A stretch of DNA of 64,000 nucleotides from Oscillospiraceae bacterium (GCA_017398725.1 JAFQFA010000011.1:1-64000); one strand, 5' to 3'; positions 33,532 through 42,526 are shown, counted from the stretch's first letter. Numbers and translations: made by a program. The notes: generated by a model not told the origin, from the sequence alone.

Positions 33532-34855
33532 GGAAACGGCAAAGGTGCAAAAGAGCCTGTCTGCCGGCGCCCAATCCGGATTGGAACTGGCACAGGCACT
33601 GGAGCGGGCCCGGGCAGCCGGCAGGGCCTTGGCTTCCACCTCTTCCCGGATCAAGCGGGTGCTGGCAGGTTTTGACCAGATCAACCGTTTGGGGGAGGAA
33701 AAAAAGACCGGCTCCGGCGGAAGGAAATCCGCAAAAAAGAATCAGATATCTGTGCCGGAGGTGGAGGAGGAACAAGGCCCCGCGCCACTGCCGGAGCTGG
33801 AAGTGCCCAAATACTCTGCCATCATGGATCAGCTGTTCCATATCTCGGATATTATGGCATGCATCAACCGGATCGGGCAGCTTTTGCAGCAGCTTTGGCA
33901 GAATGTGCTGATGCCCTTTATCGAATGGTTTACCGGCAAGCTGGTGCCCGCCTTCGGGGTGCTGCTGGGGCAAGGCATTGAAGGCGCTATCCAGTGGATC
34001 AAAAACCTCGGACTGCAGGCGAGCCAGCTTTGGCAGAATCTGCAAGCCGGTGCAGAGGGCATCCGGCAGGGGATATTGCCGGTGCTCCAAGGGCTGGGGC
34101 AAGGGGTAAAAAGCTTGGCAGAAGGCTTTTTCTCCAGCTGCAGCCAGATCGGGACCCAGACCCAGCAGATGCAGGAGCGGGTCAGCACGGCAGCCGGTAC
34201 GCTGCGCAATGCCATTTCCGGATTACAGGGCGGCTGGCTGCAGAATACCCGGGCGATGCAAAGCGGCACTTCGGAAATGTCTACCGGTGTCACCGGCGCG
34301 TTGCAGCGGATCACGGAATACCTCCGGGGCAGCTTCAGCCAAGGCTGGTCTGAGGGCTTTTCCGGGCTGAAAGCCCCGGTCAAAGGGGTGATCAACAGCA
34401 TCATCGGCTTTCTCAACACCATGCTTACCGGCTTGGGCAGCGCCCTGAACGGGGTGATCGAAGCGGCCAACAAGCTGAAATTTACGGTGCCGGATTGGGT
34501 GCCGGGGATCGGCGGCAAGCAGTACGGCTTTTCTTTGAAAACGGTGTCCGTACCCAAGATCCCTTATTTGGCCCAAGGTGCGGTGCTGCCTGCCAACCAG
34601 CCGTTTTTGGCGGTGGTGGGCGATCAGCGCCACGGCACCAATGTGGAAGCGCCGCTATCTACCATTCAAGAGGCGGTGGCTGCGGTGATGGCAGATCATA
34701 CAGCCGGCAATATGGCAGGCCATGAAGCCACTGTGCAGGTGCTGAACCGGATCTTGGAGGCGGTGCTGGGCATCGAACTGGGAGAAGCGGTGATCGCCCG
34801 GGCCACCCAAAGCCACCGGATGAAAAACGCGGTGATGAAAGGAGGAAGCTTCTGA
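33491..34855 (+). CDS. Tail tape measure protein, short
   Basis: A 454-residue protein with a charged, helical N-terminal part, hydrophobic central stretches (LPAFGVLLGQGIEGAIQWIK-like, IINSIIGFLNTMLTGLGSAL-like) and a C-terminal GGKQYGF...YLAQGAVLPANQP end that is typical of tape measures in this phage type. The protein sets tail length: at about 1.5 angstrom per residue, a tail near 70 nm. AAGGAG precedes the ATG, which lies inside the Gp15 gene. Confidence 0.85.
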   Translation: MEQKNQPFAGDLDKETAKVQKSLSAGAQSGLELAQALERARAAGRALASTSSRIKRVLAGFDQINRLGEEKKTGSGGRKSAKKNQISVPEVEEEQGPAPLPELEVPKYSAIMDQLFHISDIMACINRIGQLLQQLWQNVLMPFIEWFTGKLVPAFGVLLGQGIEGAIQWIKNLGLQASQLWQNLQAGAEGIRQGILPVLQGLGQGVKSLAEGFFSSCSQIGTQTQQMQERVSTAAGTLRNAISGLQGGWLQNTRAMQSGTSEMSTGVTGALQRITEYLRGSFSQGWSEGFSGLKAPVKGVINSIIGFLNTMLTGLGSALNGVIEAANKLKFTVPDWVPGIGGKQYGFSLKTVSVPKIPYLAQGAVLPANQPFLAVVGDQRHGTNVEAPLSTIQEAVAAVMADHTAGNMAGHEATVQVLNRILEAVLGIELGEAVIARATQSHRMKNAVMKGGSF

Positions 34856-35223
34856 TGCTGCAGTATCCTTATCTCATTGAAGGGATTCCCATGCCCTTGC
34901 CGGATCAGGAGGTGCAAATGTCCTTTGAAGATCTGGATCACGCCGATGCGGGGCGGGATGAAGCCGGGTTTATGCACCGGCTGGTGGCACGGTATAAGGT
35001 TGGCTCGTGGGACTTTGTTTACAGCCATCTGACCCAGCAGACCTATCAGCAGCTTCTGCAGCTACTTCCCCAAAGCGGCAGCTTTGTGTTCTCTTATCCG
35101 GACCCCATGAACCCGGATCAGTACAAGCATACTGTCGCTTATTTATCCCGCTACGGCATCACTTGGCGCAATGCGGCCACGGGGCTGTACCGGAATCTGA
35201 AGTTTTCCATTATTGAGTGTTAA
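34855..35223 (+). CDS. Tail protein following tape measure (DUF6711-like)
   Basis: A 122-residue protein (MPLPDQEVQMSFEDLDHADA, then GFMHRLVARYKV and KFSIIEC at the end) in the place of a distal-tail or connector protein. ATG coupled to the tape-measure stop (TGATG). It probably forms the tail tip hub with the next protein. Family name from memory, moderate confidence. Confidence 0.68.
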   Translation: MLQYPYLIEGIPMPLPDQEVQMSFEDLDHADAGRDEAGFMHRLVARYKVGSWDFVYSHLTQQTYQQLLQLLPQSGSFVFSYPDPMNPDQYKHTVAYLSRYGITWRNAATGLYRNLKFSIIEC

Positions 35224-35240
35224 CATCGGGAGGTTTAAAA

Positions 35241-36884
35241 ATGCGCAATCATTTGATGGTACTGCCTGACGGCACAGAACTGTTTTCCGGCGGACCCGGC
35301 GGGGCCATCATGGGTCTGAGCCTGACCCGATGCGTCAACAGTCGGGAGGAACTGACACTGGGTTCTGCCTGTGCGGCCATGCTGGAAGCAAAGCTGCTGC
35401 TGCCGGAGGACATGTATCTTCCGGCGGATCGGGAGTTGATCCTTTATCAGGTGGATGAAGCCGGCGTCCGTCGGCAGGAGGGGATCTTTGTGACCCAAAA
35501 GCCGGTGCGGTGCGGCCGCCATAGTGTGAAGCTCACCGCTTTTGACCGGATGGTGTATGCAGATCGGGATTTGACCGGATGGCTGAACGGACTGACCGGT
35601 TGGCCCTATACATTATCTCAGCTGGCGCAGATGGTCTGCGATGAAATCGGTTTGGAGCTGACCGGCGATCCCTTGCCCAACGGAGATCTGCCGGTGCAGG
35701 CCTTTGAAGCTGCGGATATTACCGGACGGGAACTGCTGCAATGGATCGGAGAAGCAGCGGGTCGGTTTTCCCGGATCGATCCCCATGGTCGGCTGGAATT
35801 TTGCTGGTATACCCCGGCAGGCCGGATTTCCTTGGGGCCGGAATTTGCTTGGGGCATCCAAACTCGTTGCGAGGCCGGGCAGCTGACGCTGGCACTGACC
35901 GGCACAGCCACCCAAGAGGGGGTGGCACTGTCGGGGGAATACCTGTCTGCTGCCGATGACGGCATGGGCAATGTAACCCTCATCGGTCCGGAGCAGCAGT
36001 ATTATCTTATGGACTCTCTGGAAATGGCAGATTACACGGTCAGCCCCATTGAAAAGGTGCAGATTCGGGCATCCACCCGGGATGTGGGTACCTTGTGGCC
36101 GGATACGGAGCAGCCGGCAAACACCTATATTGTGCAGGCAAATCCCTTGCTGGCAGCCCAAAGCGGGGACAGCCTTGTCCGGGTGGCGCAGACTTTGTAT
36201 GAACAGCTGCATCAGGTACAATATACCCCCTGCAAGGTGTCTGTGCCGGCAGGATTGGATTTAGAGCCGGGGCAGATCCTGCAAATTACTGACAGTCGGG
36301 GTGCGCGGGCGGATATGTATATTATGCAAAAGGTCCGTGCCGGGCAGCATGAAACCTTGGAGTGTACCGGCGCAGCCCACCGGGAGACCACCACAGCGGT
36401 GAATGACCGCTATTTGAAGGCTTTGTCCGGAAAGGTGCTGGAACTGCGCACCGATGTGGACGGCTTGCAGGTAAAGAATGCGGATGCCGCAGGACGAACC
36501 GCCCAGCTGGAACTGGATGTGGAAGGCTTGCGCGGCCGGGTAAGCCGGCAGGAAAACGGCATGACTCAGCTGACCCAATTGCAGCAGGATGCCGCCTCTA
36601 TGGAGCTTAAGATCCAGACATTGGAAGAAAACGCCGGCAGAGTGATCACCTCCACCGGCTACAGCTTTACGGAGGATGGTTTGCAGATCAGCAAAACCGG
36701 ACAGGAAATGAAAAGCTTGGTGGATCATACCGGCCTGTATGTAAAACGGGGCGGCACGACGATCCTGCAAGCCGGCAACCGGGGCGTTACGGCGGTGGAT
36801 GTGACCGTGGGCAATTACTTGATCGTGGGAAACCACGCCCGGTTTGAAGATTTTGAAGGCGGCACTGCCTGTTTTTACATATAA
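35241..36884 (+). CDS. Phage tail tip/baseplate hub protein (tail-associated)
   Basis: A 547-residue protein. The first 350 residues resemble prophage tail endopeptidase/gp27-like hub proteins (VKLTAFDRMVYADRDLTGWL, YTLSQLAQMVCDEIGLEL). The last 150 are coiled-coil (VDGLQVKNADAAGRTAQLEL, then RQENGMTQLTQLQQDAASME) and end in a beta-rich trimerisation-like part. The ATG at 35241 follows GGGAGG. It likely contacts the cell wall. Confidence 0.78.
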   Translation: MRNHLMVLPDGTELFSGGPGGAIMGLSLTRCVNSREELTLGSACAAMLEAKLLLPEDMYLPADRELILYQVDEAGVRRQEGIFVTQKPVRCGRHSVKLTAFDRMVYADRDLTGWLNGLTGWPYTLSQLAQMVCDEIGLELTGDPLPNGDLPVQAFEAADITGRELLQWIGEAAGRFSRIDPHGRLEFCWYTPAGRISLGPEFAWGIQTRCEAGQLTLALTGTATQEGVALSGEYLSAADDGMGNVTLIGPEQQYYLMDSLEMADYTVSPIEKVQIRASTRDVGTLWPDTEQPANTYIVQANPLLAAQSGDSLVRVAQTLYEQLHQVQYTPCKVSVPAGLDLEPGQILQITDSRGARADMYIMQKVRAGQHETLECTGAAHRETTTAVNDRYLKALSGKVLELRTDVDGLQVKNADAAGRTAQLELDVEGLRGRVSRQENGMTQLTQLQQDAASMELKIQTLEENAGRVITSTGYSFTEDGLQISKTGQEMKSLVDHTGLYVKRGGTTILQAGNRGVTAVDVTVGNYLIVGNHARFEDFEGGTACFYI

Positions 36885-36896
36885 GGAGGAATCCCA

Positions 36897-38549
36897 ATGG
36901 CAATACAAAGCAAAGATTTTTCCGTATCCTGTAAAGCCTTGGGGGGCAGGGTCACGGTCAGCTATATTCTGCGTGTTACGGAAGAAAGTGTGGACACAGC
37001 AAAAAACTGCTCCCTCTTAACCCTGCAGGCGATTCTGAAGCAAGCCTATGACGGCACGGCTTTCCATAATTTCTGGACAGGTGTTTCTTGCAGTATCGAC
37101 GATCAAAGCTTGTTTTCCGATTACCGTATACGCACCCTCACCGGCAGGGAAGAGCATGTTTACCATACTTGGACCGGACAGATTCCCCACGAGGATGACG
37201 GCACCTGCACCATCCGTATCAGCGGTCGGGTCTGGCAGCCGGAGATGCCGGGCGACGCGCACTTAGATATGGAGATCACCGATGGGACGATGGTGCTGAC
37301 ACCGATATCCCGGGCTTCCGGGGTGGGGGCGGAGGATGCCCCCATCGAGGGCAGGACCACAGTGGTGATCTCCCCGGTGGCAGAGGGCTTTACCCACACC
37401 CTTGCCTATACCTTCGGGGAGGAAACCGGCTATATCGGGCAGGACGGAAGCACCAGCGATGTGCCGGTGCAGCTTACCGGTAATACGGTATCGTTTCTGA
37501 TTCCGGAAAGCTTTTATTACCAGATCCCCGACAGACCATGGGCAGAGTGCCTGCTGGAATGTAAAACCTACCGGCAGGATCAGCCCAGAGGAAGCAAAAT
37601 TACCCGGTTCCGGGTAACTGCCGACCCCGCCCGGTGCAGCCCAACGGCAGAGTTGGTGCTTTCGGATGTAAACGAAGCCACCCTTGCCCTCACCGGAAGC
37701 AAGAATCGGGCGGTGCAGTATATGTCCACCCTGCGCTGCCGCCCTCAGGTGAAGGCGATGTTCGGCGCCCGGATCACAGAATGTCGGATCAACGGCAAGT
37801 CTTTGGAAGGAGAATATCTGGATATACCCCAAGCGGAAAAGGATTGGGTCACCTGCCGGGTAACCGACAGCCGGGGCTATATCAGTATGGTCACAGCAAC
37901 GATCCCCATGATCCCTTATGTGAAGCTGACCAACAATCCCCAAGCGGTCCGCACCGCCCCCACCACCGGCTGCGTCAGCCTTACTTTTTCCGGGAATTGC
38001 TACCGGGGCAGCTTTGGAGCAGAAGACAATGTGTTATCCCTGCGCTATCGCCTGTGTCCGGAGTTTGGCAGCTTCGGTCCGTGGCAGCAGGTGCAGGCGC
38101 TTCCGGAGGCGGATCATACCTACCGGCTGGATCTGGAACTGACGGATGTGGATTATACCAAGTCCTACACATTGGAAACGGAGGTATTCGACCGGCTGGA
38201 TCGGGTAACGGCGGTACTGACGGTGCAGCAGGGAATTCCGGTGTTCCATTGGAAAAAGGATCGTTTTTTCTTCCATGTGCCGGTGGAGTGCGACCAAAGT
38301 GTGTCCGGCGCCTATATCCGCAGCCACCCCCTTTACGGACAGACGGAGATCGCCCTGACCATAGAGCCGGGACAGACAGTGTTTCTTTTCAGCGGCTGTA
38401 TTTGGGGAACGGTGCAGGCGACGGGACAGTGGCAGGGAACGGAAAATGTAACGGTCCGGACGGAAGCGGAGAAGGTCACCCTTTCGCTGCCTTATACCGC
38501 CAGCGACGAGGTGCTTCTCATTTCTTCCCGGAAATTTCAAGTAGAGTAA
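36897..38549 (+). CDS. DUF859-like phage minor structural protein
   Basis: A 550-residue, mostly beta protein. The conserved C-terminal motif GIPVFHWKKDRFFFHVPVE is typical of DUF859 tail-tip proteins. N-terminal half has Ig-like or jelly-roll strands (VSYILRVTEESVDTAKNCS). It is the likely upper baseplate/side-fibre protein. AAGGAGGAAT precedes the ATG. Confidence 0.8.
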   Translation: MAIQSKDFSVSCKALGGRVTVSYILRVTEESVDTAKNCSLLTLQAILKQAYDGTAFHNFWTGVSCSIDDQSLFSDYRIRTLTGREEHVYHTWTGQIPHEDDGTCTIRISGRVWQPEMPGDAHLDMEITDGTMVLTPISRASGVGAEDAPIEGRTTVVISPVAEGFTHTLAYTFGEETGYIGQDGSTSDVPVQLTGNTVSFLIPESFYYQIPDRPWAECLLECKTYRQDQPRGSKITRFRVTADPARCSPTAELVLSDVNEATLALTGSKNRAVQYMSTLRCRPQVKAMFGARITECRINGKSLEGEYLDIPQAEKDWVTCRVTDSRGYISMVTATIPMIPYVKLTNNPQAVRTAPTTGCVSLTFSGNCYRGSFGAEDNVLSLRYRLCPEFGSFGPWQQVQALPEADHTYRLDLELTDVDYTKSYTLETEVFDRLDRVTAVLTVQQGIPVFHWKKDRFFFHVPVECDQSVSGAYIRSHPLYGQTEIALTIEPGQTVFLFSGCIWGTVQATGQWQGTENVTVRTEAEKVTLSLPYTASDEVLLISSRKFQVE

Positions 38550-38559
38550 GGAGTGTATT

Positions 38560-39882
38560 ATGGCACAAATGAAAACCCTGACCGTTAGCGGTCAGACCTA
38601 CACCGTCAATGACCCGGCGGCGGTTTCCTTTCAGGAGAAACAAGCGCTGTCGCCGCAGCAGCAACAGACTGCGAGGGAAAACATTGGCGTGACAGCCCTT
38701 GATGACAGAAAAGCCGGCAAAGCCCCTTGGTCGGCAGAACATATCCTGCAGGCACTTTGCCCTGTGTTTCAGGATGCGGGCAACATGGTGCAGTGCTGCC
38801 CGGTGGAGGGAAGTAAGCTGGAACCGGTAAGTCGGATCCAGCCGGTGCAAGGCGGCACCGGAGAACCCAGCCCGGAAAATATCCGGCCCATTACCGGGCA
38901 AAGTGTGGTCAAGCTGACCCGGTGCGGAAAGAATCTGTTTAACATCGCAAAGGGAAAAAGCAGTAATGCTACTGTAAACGGAAACACCATTCGAGTTATA
39001 AAAAGCGCAAACGGCGGTCGCTCTAGCGGCAATGTTCCTTTGAATATTCCTGCCAATACGAGCTTCACCGTGTCCGGCAAGTTGATTGGTACAAATGGGA
39101 CTACAACAAACCCGTGGATGGTTTTTGTCATTACTGAATCCGGCAAATACCACGGTATTAATCAGTCCAATGTTTCCGCAGATGGAACATTTAGTTGGAA
39201 CAGAACATTTACCGAAGCGATCACAAAAAGCTACATCCAAGTAGAAATGACCGAGGAAGCCGGGGTATATGTGGAACTTGCCGACATCCAAATCGAGTTC
39301 GGCAAAAAAACCGACTACGAGCCGTACAATGGCGATACCTTCACCTTTGACTTAGGTCAAACTGTCTACGGTGGCGCAATCAACTGGGCAACTGGAGAAC
39401 TGACATGCACCCACAAAGGCATGGCAATGAAAGGGTTGGGCTGGTATGTTGTCGGCGCTATGATCTGCGCGCCGTTGGCCGACGGAATAAGGAGCGGAAG
39501 CATCGGTGTACCATGTTGGTGTAACATGTATGCTACCGCTACAACTACGCAGGAAGTTAACGGCATTATAAACGGGACAAACACCAAAATCACAGTAGGC
39601 TCTAACCTTATCGATATTGGCTGTATGGTAGCGGTGGGTAATCCGCAAGGCTTATCCGTGTCTGACTTTAAAACGGCACTTTCGAAAAACGATGCGCTTC
39701 TTGTGTATCAGCTTGCCGAGCCGGTCACCATCCAACTGACACCGCAAGAAATCTTTGCTTTGTCCGGGGTAAACACCCTCTACAGTGACACGGGAGATAC
39801 AGCGGTTACCGGCAGGGAAGCGCCGGCATCGGTTTTTGAGAAGCTGACCAATGCCGTTATTGCATTGGGCGGCAATGTATAA
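38560..39882 (+). CDS. Tail fibre/receptor-binding protein with mosaic centre
   Basis: A 440-residue protein. The N-terminal 125 residues (SGQTYTVNDPAAVSFQEKQA...) and the C-terminal end (YQLAEPVTIQLTPQEIFALS) resemble tail-tip proteins of Clostridia prophages. The centre (about residues 125-370, bases 38930-39670) is a carbohydrate-binding-like beta domain with visibly lower GC and different codon use. This suggests replacement of the binding domain by recombination. It presumably recognises the cell surface. Confidence 0.75.
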   Translation: MAQMKTLTVSGQTYTVNDPAAVSFQEKQALSPQQQQTARENIGVTALDDRKAGKAPWSAEHILQALCPVFQDAGNMVQCCPVEGSKLEPVSRIQPVQGGTGEPSPENIRPITGQSVVKLTRCGKNLFNIAKGKSSNATVNGNTIRVIKSANGGRSSGNVPLNIPANTSFTVSGKLIGTNGTTTNPWMVFVITESGKYHGINQSNVSADGTFSWNRTFTEAITKSYIQVEMTEEAGVYVELADIQIEFGKKTDYEPYNGDTFTFDLGQTVYGGAINWATGELTCTHKGMAMKGLGWYVVGAMICAPLADGIRSGSIGVPCWCNMYATATTTQEVNGIINGTNTKITVGSNLIDIGCMVAVGNPQGLSVSDFKTALSKNDALLVYQLAEPVTIQLTPQEIFALSGVNTLYSDTGDTAVTGREAPASVFEKLTNAVIALGGNV

Positions 39883-39894
39883 GGAGGAAAGGCT

Positions 39895-40104
39895 ATGTTT
39901 TGCTTGAAAGATTTTATTAAAAGGGGTCTTCTGGACGCGGTGGGGAAGATGGCAGACTATCAGGTGATCCTCAATGCTGCAGGGTGGATGGAAAAGGGAG
40001 TGCTGGGGCAAGCAGATCTTGCCCAGATCAGTGCTTCCATGGAAGCCCGGTATCCAGCAGAAGAAATCTCCGGCGAGGATGGGGTTGACCCGGAGGAGGT
40101 GTAA
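39895..40104 (+). CDS. Small tail/lysis-region protein (XkdX-like position)
   Basis: A 69-residue protein (FIKRGLLDAVGKMADYQVIL at the start, acidic end) between the fibre and endolysin genes, where PBSX-like elements carry xkdX. AAGGAGGAAAGGCT precedes the ATG. Function unknown. Confidence 0.6.
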   Translation: MFCLKDFIKRGLLDAVGKMADYQVILNAAGWMEKGVLGQADLAQISASMEARYPAEEISGEDGVDPEEV

Positions 40105-40107
40105 GAT

Positions 40108-40977
40108 TTGCCTTGTACGGCAGAACAGGTGATTGCCCTTGCACAGGCAGAGGTGGGATATCTTGAGAAAAAGAGCAACGCCCAGCTGGATAGCAAGACC
40201 GCAAACGCCGGCAGTAAAAACTACACCAAATACAACCGGGACTATGTGGCATGGGGCTGCGGCGGCAGTCGTGCCATGCAATGGTGCGGCGCCTTTGTCA
40301 GCTGGCTTTTTGCGCAGGCCTACGGATTGGAAGAGGCAAAACGCTTGCTTTGCGGCGGGCTGTTCCATTACACTCCCACCGGGGCAAACCGCTTTCAAAA
40401 GAAGAAGCAGTATATCCGCCGGGGGGAGGATAAGCCCAAAGCCGGGGATGTGGTGTTCTTTTATTCCAAGGAAAAGGGCAGGATCGGCCATACCGGTGTT
40501 GTTTACAAGGTAGATAATACCAAAGTCTATACCATCGAGGGGAATACCTCCGGTGCCAACAGCCTGATCACCAACGGCGGCGGGGTGAAGAAAAAGTCCT
40601 ACAAACTCACCAGTACTTATATCCACGGCTACGGCAGACCGGCCTATGGACAAACGCCGGAGGCTTATTCTTTTAAAGAGTTTGTAAAGGATGTGCAAAT
40701 GGCTTGCGGCGCAGCAGTGGATGGCATCGCCGGCCCGGAGACTTTCAGTAAGACGGTGACCTTGTCTGCCAAGGAAAATCCCTGCCACAAGGCGGTCAAA
40801 CCGGTACAAAAGCAGCTGGATGTATTGGGCTATCCGCAGGTAGGGAAGGCAGATGGCATCGCCGGCCCAAAATTCACAGATGCGGTGCTGGCCTTTCAGA
40901 AGGACCATGGCTGCCGGTGCGACGGCATTATTACCGCCCGGAATCAGACTTGGCGCAAATTGTTGAAAATGAAATAA
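40108..40977 (+). CDS. Endolysin: CHAP amidase/peptidase + peptidoglycan-binding domain
   Basis: A 289-residue lysin. The CHAP domain has the catalytic Cys in MQWCGAFVSW, His in RIGHTGVVY and the third residue in TIEGNT. After about residue 190 comes a PG_binding_1-like repeat region (VQMACGAAVDGIAGPETF, VQKQLDVLGYPQVGK, DGIAGPKFTDAVLAFQ). It cuts peptidoglycan to release particles. TTG start, justified by GGAGGAGGTG 8 bases upstream. No signal peptide, so it depends on the holin genes that follow. Confidence 0.9.
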   Translation: MPCTAEQVIALAQAEVGYLEKKSNAQLDSKTANAGSKNYTKYNRDYVAWGCGGSRAMQWCGAFVSWLFAQAYGLEEAKRLLCGGLFHYTPTGANRFQKKKQYIRRGEDKPKAGDVVFFYSKEKGRIGHTGVVYKVDNTKVYTIEGNTSGANSLITNGGGVKKKSYKLTSTYIHGYGRPAYGQTPEAYSFKEFVKDVQMACGAAVDGIAGPETFSKTVTLSAKENPCHKAVKPVQKQLDVLGYPQVGKADGIAGPKFTDAVLAFQKDHGCRCDGIITARNQTWRKLLKMK

Positions 40978-40992
40978 GAAAGGGAGCAAACA

Positions 40993-41223
40993 ATGAGTGA
41001 AACCATAATTGTGGCACTGCTGGGCTTTGTCGGTACGCTGCTGGGATCGCTGTGCGGCGTGCTGGCAGCCCAGAAGCTGACCCAGTACCGGCTGGCGCAG
41101 CTGGAGGATAAGGTGAATAAGCACAATAATCTTATTGAGCGTACCTTCCGGCTGGAAGGGCAGATGGAGGAGTGCCAGCACGATATCCGGGATCTGAAAA
41201 GCATTTGTCACGGAGGTGCATAA
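40993..41223 (+). CDS. XhlA-like holin/haemolysin-type protein
   Basis: A 76-residue protein with one N-terminal membrane span (TIIVALLGFVGTLLGSLCGV) and a cytosolic coiled coil (RLAQLEDKVNKHNNLIERTF), the XhlA layout turned around. With the next small membrane protein it probably forms the holin system, as xhlA-xhlB do in PBSX. AAGGGAG precedes the ATG. Confidence 0.7.
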   Translation: MSETIIVALLGFVGTLLGSLCGVLAAQKLTQYRLAQLEDKVNKHNNLIERTFRLEGQMEECQHDIRDLKSICHGGA

Positions 41224-41403
41224 ATGGAATTTGTAAAAAATCTTGCAAGTCTTTTGAAGGTGAAGACCATCGTGACCTTGGTGGTTATGGGTGTGTTTGC
41301 GGTGCTGGCACTGAAAGGTACGATAACCGCCGATAACGCCATGATCGTCATCTCCATGGTGGTATCCTTCTACTTTGGCACCCAGCACGAAAAGAAAGCA
41401 TAA
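41224..41403 (+). CDS. Small holin-like membrane protein (59 aa)
   Basis: A 59-residue protein: basic start MEFVKNLASLLKVK, hydrophobic TIVTLVVMGVFAVLALKG, second span AMIVISMVVSFYFG, basic end. ATG directly after the previous stop, with GGAGG 7 bases upstream. Two spans and position after the endolysin suit a phage holin. It is the last gene of the cluster. Confidence 0.7.
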   Translation: MEFVKNLASLLKVKTIVTLVVMGVFAVLALKGTITADNAMIVISMVVSFYFGTQHEKKA

Positions 41404-41441
41404 CTTTGGCGCACCTGCTTCGGCAGGTGCGCCAAAGTTTG
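41404..41441 (+). terminator. Terminator of the phage-like operon
   Basis: A 14-bp perfect stem CTTTGGCGCACCTG / CAGGTGCGCCAAAG with loop CTTCGG, right after the last stop. Only three T follow. Confidence 0.85.
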
Positions 41442-41469
41442 ATTTATCGAACAAGTTCCAATCCGTATT

Positions 41470-41652
41470 GTAGGGCGGGGGGAGCGATGCGACCGCCGCC
41501 AGTGGCGGGTAAAGGGAGCAGAGCGAGTGGCCGCGGTCGGTGTGCAACGCAGCCGCGCCGTCGGCAAGGCGCACACCGGGCACCGCAACAGGAACTGCTC
41601 CCGCCGCTCTGTTGCAGTGGCTTTTGACGGCGGGACCAAGGCCCCGCCCTAC
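41470..41652. repeat. Dispersed GTAGGGCGGGG palindromic repeat with inserted module
   Basis: Outer arms GTAGGGCGGGG (41470-41480) and CCCCGCCCTAC (41642-41652), flanked by TTTATCGAACAAGTTCCAAT and by GTTATACGAAAAACAG as at 5827-5898. The interior (about 41497-41590) is the inverse of the module at 776-890. So one copy carries both halves of a composite family. It fills the gap between the phage-like cluster and the DeoR gene. Confidence 0.75.
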
Positions 41653-41752
41653 GGTGTTATACGAAAAACAGTTCGATAAATTGGAATTTCTATAAGTTGA
41701 CAATCTTTGGGAAAGTGTGTTACAATGTGAAAAAATGTGGAGGTTTGTGGAA

Positions 41753-42526
41753 ATGCTTGCAAACAGAAGACATGAGCTTATTTGTGCCACTTTGCGCAGC
41801 GAGGGGGCGGTTACGGCTTCCCGTCTGGTGGAGGAATTTGGCGTATCTTTGGAAACCGTCCGTCGGGATCTGCTGATGTTGGAGCGGGCGGGCCTTTTGC
41901 GCCGTGTCCACGGCGGTGCGGTGTCTTTGGGTGCTATGAAACCCTATAAAACACCGGAAGACCGGCAGCTGGACTACAACAAGGAGAAAGAAGAACTTTG
42001 TGAAAATGCCGCAGATCTGGTGCAGGAGGGGGATTATATTGCCATCGGCACCGGCACGACCCCCATCCACTTTGCCCAGACGTTGAAAAAACGGTTTCAA
42101 AAGCTGACAGTGATCACCTATTCCTACACGGTGTTTGAAACCCTTTCCGATATGCCGGAGTATGATCTGATCCTGTTGGGCGGTCAGTACATGCACCGGG
42201 AGCAGTCTTTTTGCGGACAGATGACCTTGGATGCTTTGCGGCAGCTGCGGGTGATGAAAAGCTTTGTGTTCCCTTCGGCTGTTTCGCTGGAATACGGCAT
42301 TTTCGGCTATGAGCAAACATTGTATCCTCTGCAGCGGCAGCTGCTGGAGTGCTGTGACCAAGCTTATGTGCTGGCGGACAGCAGCAAGTTTGAACGCAAA
42401 GCTCTTTATAAAGTGGCCCCGATGCGGCCGGAATATATCTATGTGACCGATTCCCAGCTTCCCGAGGACTTGGCAAAGATCTATCGGGATAACGGCCTGC
42501 AGGTGATTACGGGTAGAAGCCAATGA
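41753..42526 (+). CDS. DeoR-family transcriptional regulator
   Basis: A 257-residue regulator: N-terminal DeoR helix-turn-helix (VTASRLVEEFGVSLETVRRD, then RVHGGAV) and C-terminal sugar-phosphate-sensing domain (YIAIGTGTTPIHFAQTL, DKF-like DSSKFERKALYKV). Start at 41753 is set by TGGAGG 9 bases upstream. DeoR proteins usually repress neighbouring sugar-phosphate genes. Its stop overlaps the MFS start (ATGA), so it leads a four-gene operon and probably controls it. Confidence 0.9.
   Translation: MLANRRHELICATLRSEGAVTASRLVEEFGVSLETVRRDLLMLERAGLLRRVHGGAVSLGAMKPYKTPEDRQLDYNKEKEELCENAADLVQEGDYIAIGTGTTPIHFAQTLKKRFQKLTVITYSYTVFETLSDMPEYDLILLGGQYMHREQSFCGQMTLDALRQLRVMKSFVFPSAVSLEYGIFGYEQTLYPLQRQLLECCDQAYVLADSSKFERKALYKVAPMRPEYIYVTDSQLPEDLAKIYRDNGLQVITGRSQ

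Noticed and set aside
25248-41441. Contractile-tail (tailocin) interpretation of the phage cluster
   Set aside because: There is no sheath, baseplate-spike or tail-lysozyme gene, while terminase, portal and capsid genes are complete.
39652-41790. 712-codon minus-strand ORF across the lysis genes
   Set aside because: It covers endolysin, holin and a dispersed repeat on the other strand and has low-complexity His/Leu-rich composition.
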